Part shown: positions 48,260 through 48,824 of the stretch, piece by piece | Layout: each line of letters opens with the position of its first letter | How positions within the stretch are numbered: the stretch's first letter is position 1 | NCBI GenBank assembly: GCA_023954745.1 | Contig: JAGSHC010000019.1 | Coordinates: 1-48,824 of the forward strand | DNA length: 48,824 bases | From: Deltaproteobacteria bacterium | Lineage (GTDB): Bacteria > Myxococcota_A > UBA796 > UBA9615 | Direction: 5' to 3' | The notes under the pieces: model-generated | What the model was told of the DNA's origin: nothing | The model's input: only the letters and a program-made list of their open reading frames with translations | Database searches by the model: none | Translations under genes and position numbers: made by a program

Positions 48260-48824
48260 GTGAGCCCCCCGTCCCCCGAGACGCTGCGCGAAGACGACCT
48301 GCCCGTTGCCTTCGGCCGCTTCACCCTCACCGGTCTGCTCGGCAAGGGAGGGATGGGGCGCGTGTTTCGAGCGGTCCTGGTGGGCCCGTCGGGGTTCCGT
48401 AAGGACGTCGCCCTGAAGGTGATCTCGGGCGGCGATCGGGAGGCCATCGCCGAGGTGCGCGCCGGACTGGGCAAGGAAGCCCGCATCGGCGCGTTGCTCA
48501 GCCACCCGAACATCGTGGATGTCTACGACTTCGGAGACGAAGAGGGGCTCCCGTGGATCTCCATGGAGCTGGTCCACGGACTCGATCTCCAGGCGATGAT
48601 GGCCGTCACCCGCCTCGCGCCACGGCACGTCGTCCAGCTCGGGGTAGCCATCGCAGCGGGGCTCGAGCACGCCCACAGCCTGCAGATCGACGACGAACCA
48701 GCGGGGCTCGTCCATCGCGACCTGAAGCCCAGCAACGTGCTGATCAGCCGCGACGGCATCGTCAAGGTGATGGACTTCGGCATCGCGAAGCTCACCTCCG
48801 AGGGGCAGCACACCGCGACGGGCG
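48260..48824 (+). CDS. Ser/Thr protein kinase, N-terminal part (runs off the window)
   Basis: The visible 188 codons start at GTG 48260 and cover most of a Hanks-type kinase: glycine loop LLGKGGMGRVFRA, VALKV Lys, HRD (VHRDLKPSNVL) and DFG (VMDFGIAKL). It continues past the end of the window, where a transmembrane segment and sensor domain would be expected in this lineage. An earlier in-frame start was not seen. It diverges from the hydrolase gene. Confidence 0.92.
   Translation, partial: MSPPSPETLREDDLPVAFGRFTLTGLLGKGGMGRVFRAVLVGPSGFRKDVALKVISGGDREAIAEVRAGLGKEARIGALLSHPNIVDVYDFGDEEGLPWISMELVHGLDLQAMMAVTRLAPRHVVQLGVAIAAGLEHAHSLQIDDEPAGLVHRDLKPSNVLISRDGIVKVMDFGIAKLTSEGQHTATG

Overview
The window is GC-rich, densely coded and free of insertion sequences, tRNA, rRNA or CRISPR arrays. 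It looks like a chromosomal segment of a myxobacterium-like Gram-negative (Myxococcota or a related former deltaproteobacterial lineage). The reasons are the Hanks-type kinases (one a 1,791-residue kinase/ATPase/GAF/cyclase), an FHA protein, an FG-GAP/UnbV propeller, many short lipoproteins with Asp-rich GDDDDSA linkers, type IV pilus ATPases and a sigma-54 promoter. No taxonomic marker is present, so the placement is an inference.

Layout. 1-1349: tail of an Asp-rich protein, a hairpin-rich tandem repeat, a CAT-like acyltransferase and a small lipoprotein. 1442-10318: an oversized carotenoid-oxygenase-family protein, then a giant signalling kinase and an FHA protein on the opposite strand. 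10341-12936: an osmoprotectant-type ABC transporter (ATPase plus fused permease/binding protein) and the HU gene. 13212-21360: an FG-GAP lipoprotein with a TMEM220-like partner, a DUF1456 protein, an epoxide-hydrolase-like lipoprotein, an aminotransferase, an L-domain-like repeat protein coupled to a PI-PLC-X lipoprotein, and heme A synthase. 21459-25630: a TRAP transporter split over both strands around an unrecognised gene. 25807-29206: an unknown exported protein and a DUF4336-TetR pair with a palindromic operator. 29237-35623: PilT, a HEAT-repeat/PilT fusion, and a fusion of aldo/keto reductase with polynucleotide kinase/phosphatase. 35724-41943: membrane proteins, a sterol-desaturase homologue, an amidohydrolase, a haloalkane-dehalogenase-like hydrolase, an AraC-type regulator and a sigma-54-driven lipoprotein. 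41973-45821: a bufferin operon (bufABC) directly downstream of a lipoprotein-radical SAM/SPASM pair whose lipoprotein carries two LYGVP motifs. 45987-48824: a tandem universal stress protein, a beta-lactamase-fold hydrolase and the start of another Ser/Thr kinase.

Three things stand out. First, at least eleven transcription units have a -10-like hexamer (YANNNT) ending exactly 6 nt before the start codon and no Shine-Dalgarno, which is the geometry of leaderless mRNAs; the other units have an SD. Second, the gene at 33191-35623 joins an aldo/keto reductase with an intact catalytic tetrad to a polynucleotide-kinase-like P-loop domain and a DxDGT phosphatase, suggesting a multi-activity nucleic-acid end-processing enzyme. 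Third, the 41973-45821 block puts two peptide-modification systems side by side (radical SAM plus YGVP lipoprotein, and the DUF692/MNIO bufferin system).
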